From positions 1 to 7,936 of the forward strand of contig JAMCRH010000221.1 in the NCBI GenBank assembly GCA_023380515.1: a stretch of 7,936 nt of DNA, read 5' to 3'. Positions 6,877 through 7,936 of this stretch are shown here, piece after piece. Below the pieces are notes generated by a model, which worked only from the letters and a program-made list of their open reading frames with translations, had not been told where the DNA came from and did not search any database. This stretch comes from Gammaproteobacteria bacterium. Lineage in GTDB: Bacteria > Pseudomonadota > Gammaproteobacteria > Enterobacterales > Alteromonadaceae. The translations under genes were made by a program, and so were the position numbers. How positions within the stretch are numbered: position 1 is the first letter of the stretch; each line of letters starts with the position of its first letter.

Positions 6877-7007
6877 ATGATTTGATTTCATTTACAAATT
6901 TAAACAATTGATACGGCCGTGTCGGCGCTGGTCGGATAGCATTTAACGAAAAAACAACGTATGCTCGCCCTAACAGTTTAACCTAACAGGAAGTCGCAAA
7001 AAAGCCG

Positions 7008-7619
7008 ATGTCTGCTCTGGCCATCTTTATGATCGTGTTTGCCTATTTACTAGGCTCAATTAGCAGCGCGATCCTCATCTGCAAAGCGTTTCGCTTAGAC
7101 GACCCGCGCCTACGTGGCTCTGGTAACCCCGGTGCGACTAACGTTTATCGCTTAGGTGGCCCAATTCCGGCAGGCCTGACGCTACTCGGTGATGTTCTCA
7201 AAGGCATGATTCCTGTTTGGGCTGCCTACTTCTTAGGCCTTACCCCGATAGAGCTAGGTCTCGTTGCCATTGCTGTCTGCCTTGGCCACATTTATCCGCT
7301 GTATTTTAAGTTTCAAGGCGGTAAAGCCGTTGCAACGGCCTTGGGTGCCATGTTTCCGGTTGCCTCGGAAATGGCTGTACTGCTCATTATGACTTGGATT
7401 TTGGTCTTTTGGGTTAGCCGTGTGTCGTCGCTCGCAGCTCTTATCACAGTAGCTTTAGCACCGCTGTATGCGTTTTTGATTAAACCGCAATACACCATTC
7501 CTGCCTTTATGCTCGCCGCCCTAATTATTTGGCGTCATCGCACGAATATCATCCGCTTGTGGAATGGCACCGAAGTTGCTTTTCGTCCGGGCAAACGCAA
7601 AAACAATAAAAACAAGTAA
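7008..7619 (+). CDS. plsY: Acyl-phosphate:glycerol-3-phosphate acyltransferase
   Basis: This inner-membrane enzyme makes lysophosphatidic acid from acyl-phosphate and glycerol 3-phosphate, the first acylation of phospholipid synthesis. The 203-residue length and the whole pattern match E. coli PlsY (205 aa). It has about five membrane segments (roughly 5-23, 53-75, 82-100, 112-137 and 138-175). Three conserved loop motifs are present: SGNPGATN (38-45), GGKAVAT (104-110) and the H-R-x-N-I-x-R-L element (177-184). In the second motif Ala107 stands where the family usually has Gly (GGKGVAT). The tail is very basic (K-R-K-N-N-K-N-K). No in-frame start lies between the ATG and the stop at 6984-6986, so the start is firm, although the best ribosome site AGGAAG (6988-6993) is 14 bases away. 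It is divergent from folB and converges with tsaD, leaving only one base between the stop codons. Confidence 0.96.
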   Translation: MSALAIFMIVFAYLLGSISSAILICKAFRLDDPRLRGSGNPGATNVYRLGGPIPAGLTLLGDVLKGMIPVWAAYFLGLTPIELGLVAIAVCLGHIYPLYFKFQGGKAVATALGAMFPVASEMAVLLIMTWILVFWVSRVSSLAALITVALAPLYAFLIKPQYTIPAFMLAALIIWRHRTNIIRLWNGTEVAFRPGKRKNNKNK

Positions 7620-7620
7620 C

Positions 7621-7936
7621 TTAAGAATCTGGTGAATTCAGTGGTGGCAATTCTGTCAGTGGCCAGCGCGGTCGCACTTTGACTGCAGCTTCCGCATGTT
7701 GCCCTGCAGCAAGTCGCTGAGCGCCAGCAAAAGCGATCATGGCGCCGTTATCAGTACAAAACTCCGCACGTGGATAAAATACTTCACCACCAAGCTTACT
7801 CATGGTCTCTGCCAATGCCGCGCGTAAGCGCTTATTCGCACTTACACCACCAGCCATGACCAACCGATTCAAGCCTGTCTGTTCCAGCGCACGACGGCAT
7901 TTAATCAAGAGCGTATCCACTACCGCGTCTTCAAAC
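7621..7936 (-). CDS. tsaD: tRNA t6A37 threonylcarbamoyltransferase, C-terminal part
   Basis: TsaD (formerly Gcp/YgjD) transfers the threonylcarbamoyl group to A37 of tRNAs that read ANN codons, working with TsaB and TsaE. The visible 104 residues run from the window edge (F-E-D-A-V-V-D-T-L) to the TAA at 7621-7623. They match the end of E. coli TsaD: K-C-R-R-A-L, then [10 protein letters not shown], then [10 protein letters not shown], which carries the Asp that binds the active-site metal, and finally [10 protein letters not shown]. The start and the N-terminal two thirds lie beyond the right edge. In related genomes rpsU, dnaG and rpoD follow on the other side of this gene. Its stop is one base from that of plsY. 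Confidence 0.97.
   Translation of the reverse strand, partial: FEDAVVDTLLIKCRRALEQTGLNRLVMAGGVSANKRLRAALAETMSKLGGEVFYPRAEFCTDNGAMIAFAGAQRLAAGQHAEAAVKVRPRWPLTELPPLNSPDS

Noticed and set aside
6867..7007. Promoter pair or small RNA in the folB-plsY spacer
   Set aside because: Only weak hexamer pairs were seen, and there is no hairpin with a T-run, so nothing could be called with support.

Overview
The window is ordinary chromosomal DNA from a gammaproteobacterium. The TsaD, PlsY, FolB and Cca proteins read as close relatives of the E. coli ones. The gene order cca(+) / folB(-) / plsY(+) / tsaD(-) is the conserved neighbourhood known from E. coli and Pseudomonas. The fused GspA-GspB protein and the DmdC-like acyl-CoA dehydrogenase point towards the Alteromonadales, possibly an Idiomarina/Pseudidiomarina-type marine bacterium; that placement is inference, not a measurement. 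Nothing suggests a mobile element, prophage, CRISPR array or RNA gene.

Left part (1-4613), all on the minus strand, so transcription runs right to left. A GspA/GspB fusion gene (2493-4613) encodes an inner-membrane AAA+ protein that helps the type II secretion secretin through the peptidoglycan. About 100 bp downstream lies a 592-residue acyl-CoA dehydrogenase (614-2392), with a PsrA-like palindrome 42 bp before its start. A clear intrinsic terminator (558-595) follows it. Directly behind the terminator a sigma70-like promoter opens a gene that leaves the window at base 1; its 165 visible residues are a MASE1-type multi-pass membrane sensor domain.

Right part (4614-7936). A 168-bp divergent spacer with a repeated TTGCACGC motif separates gspAB from cca (tRNA CCA-adding enzyme, plus strand). 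The cca 3' end overlaps folK by 50 bp tail to tail. folB and folK (minus strand) overlap by an ATGA and carry out consecutive steps of folate synthesis. A 141-bp spacer separates folB from the divergent plsY (acyl-phosphate glycerol-3-phosphate acyltransferase, plus strand). plsY ends 1 bp from the convergent tsaD, whose C-terminal third is present.

The most notable points are the Cca protein, whose HD phosphohydrolase segment is shortened and has lost its His-Asp motif and whose first catalytic Asp is Glu; the single-chain GspAB; the candidate fatty-acid-responsive operator; and the two tightly packed convergent gene ends. I found no convincing undescribed system.
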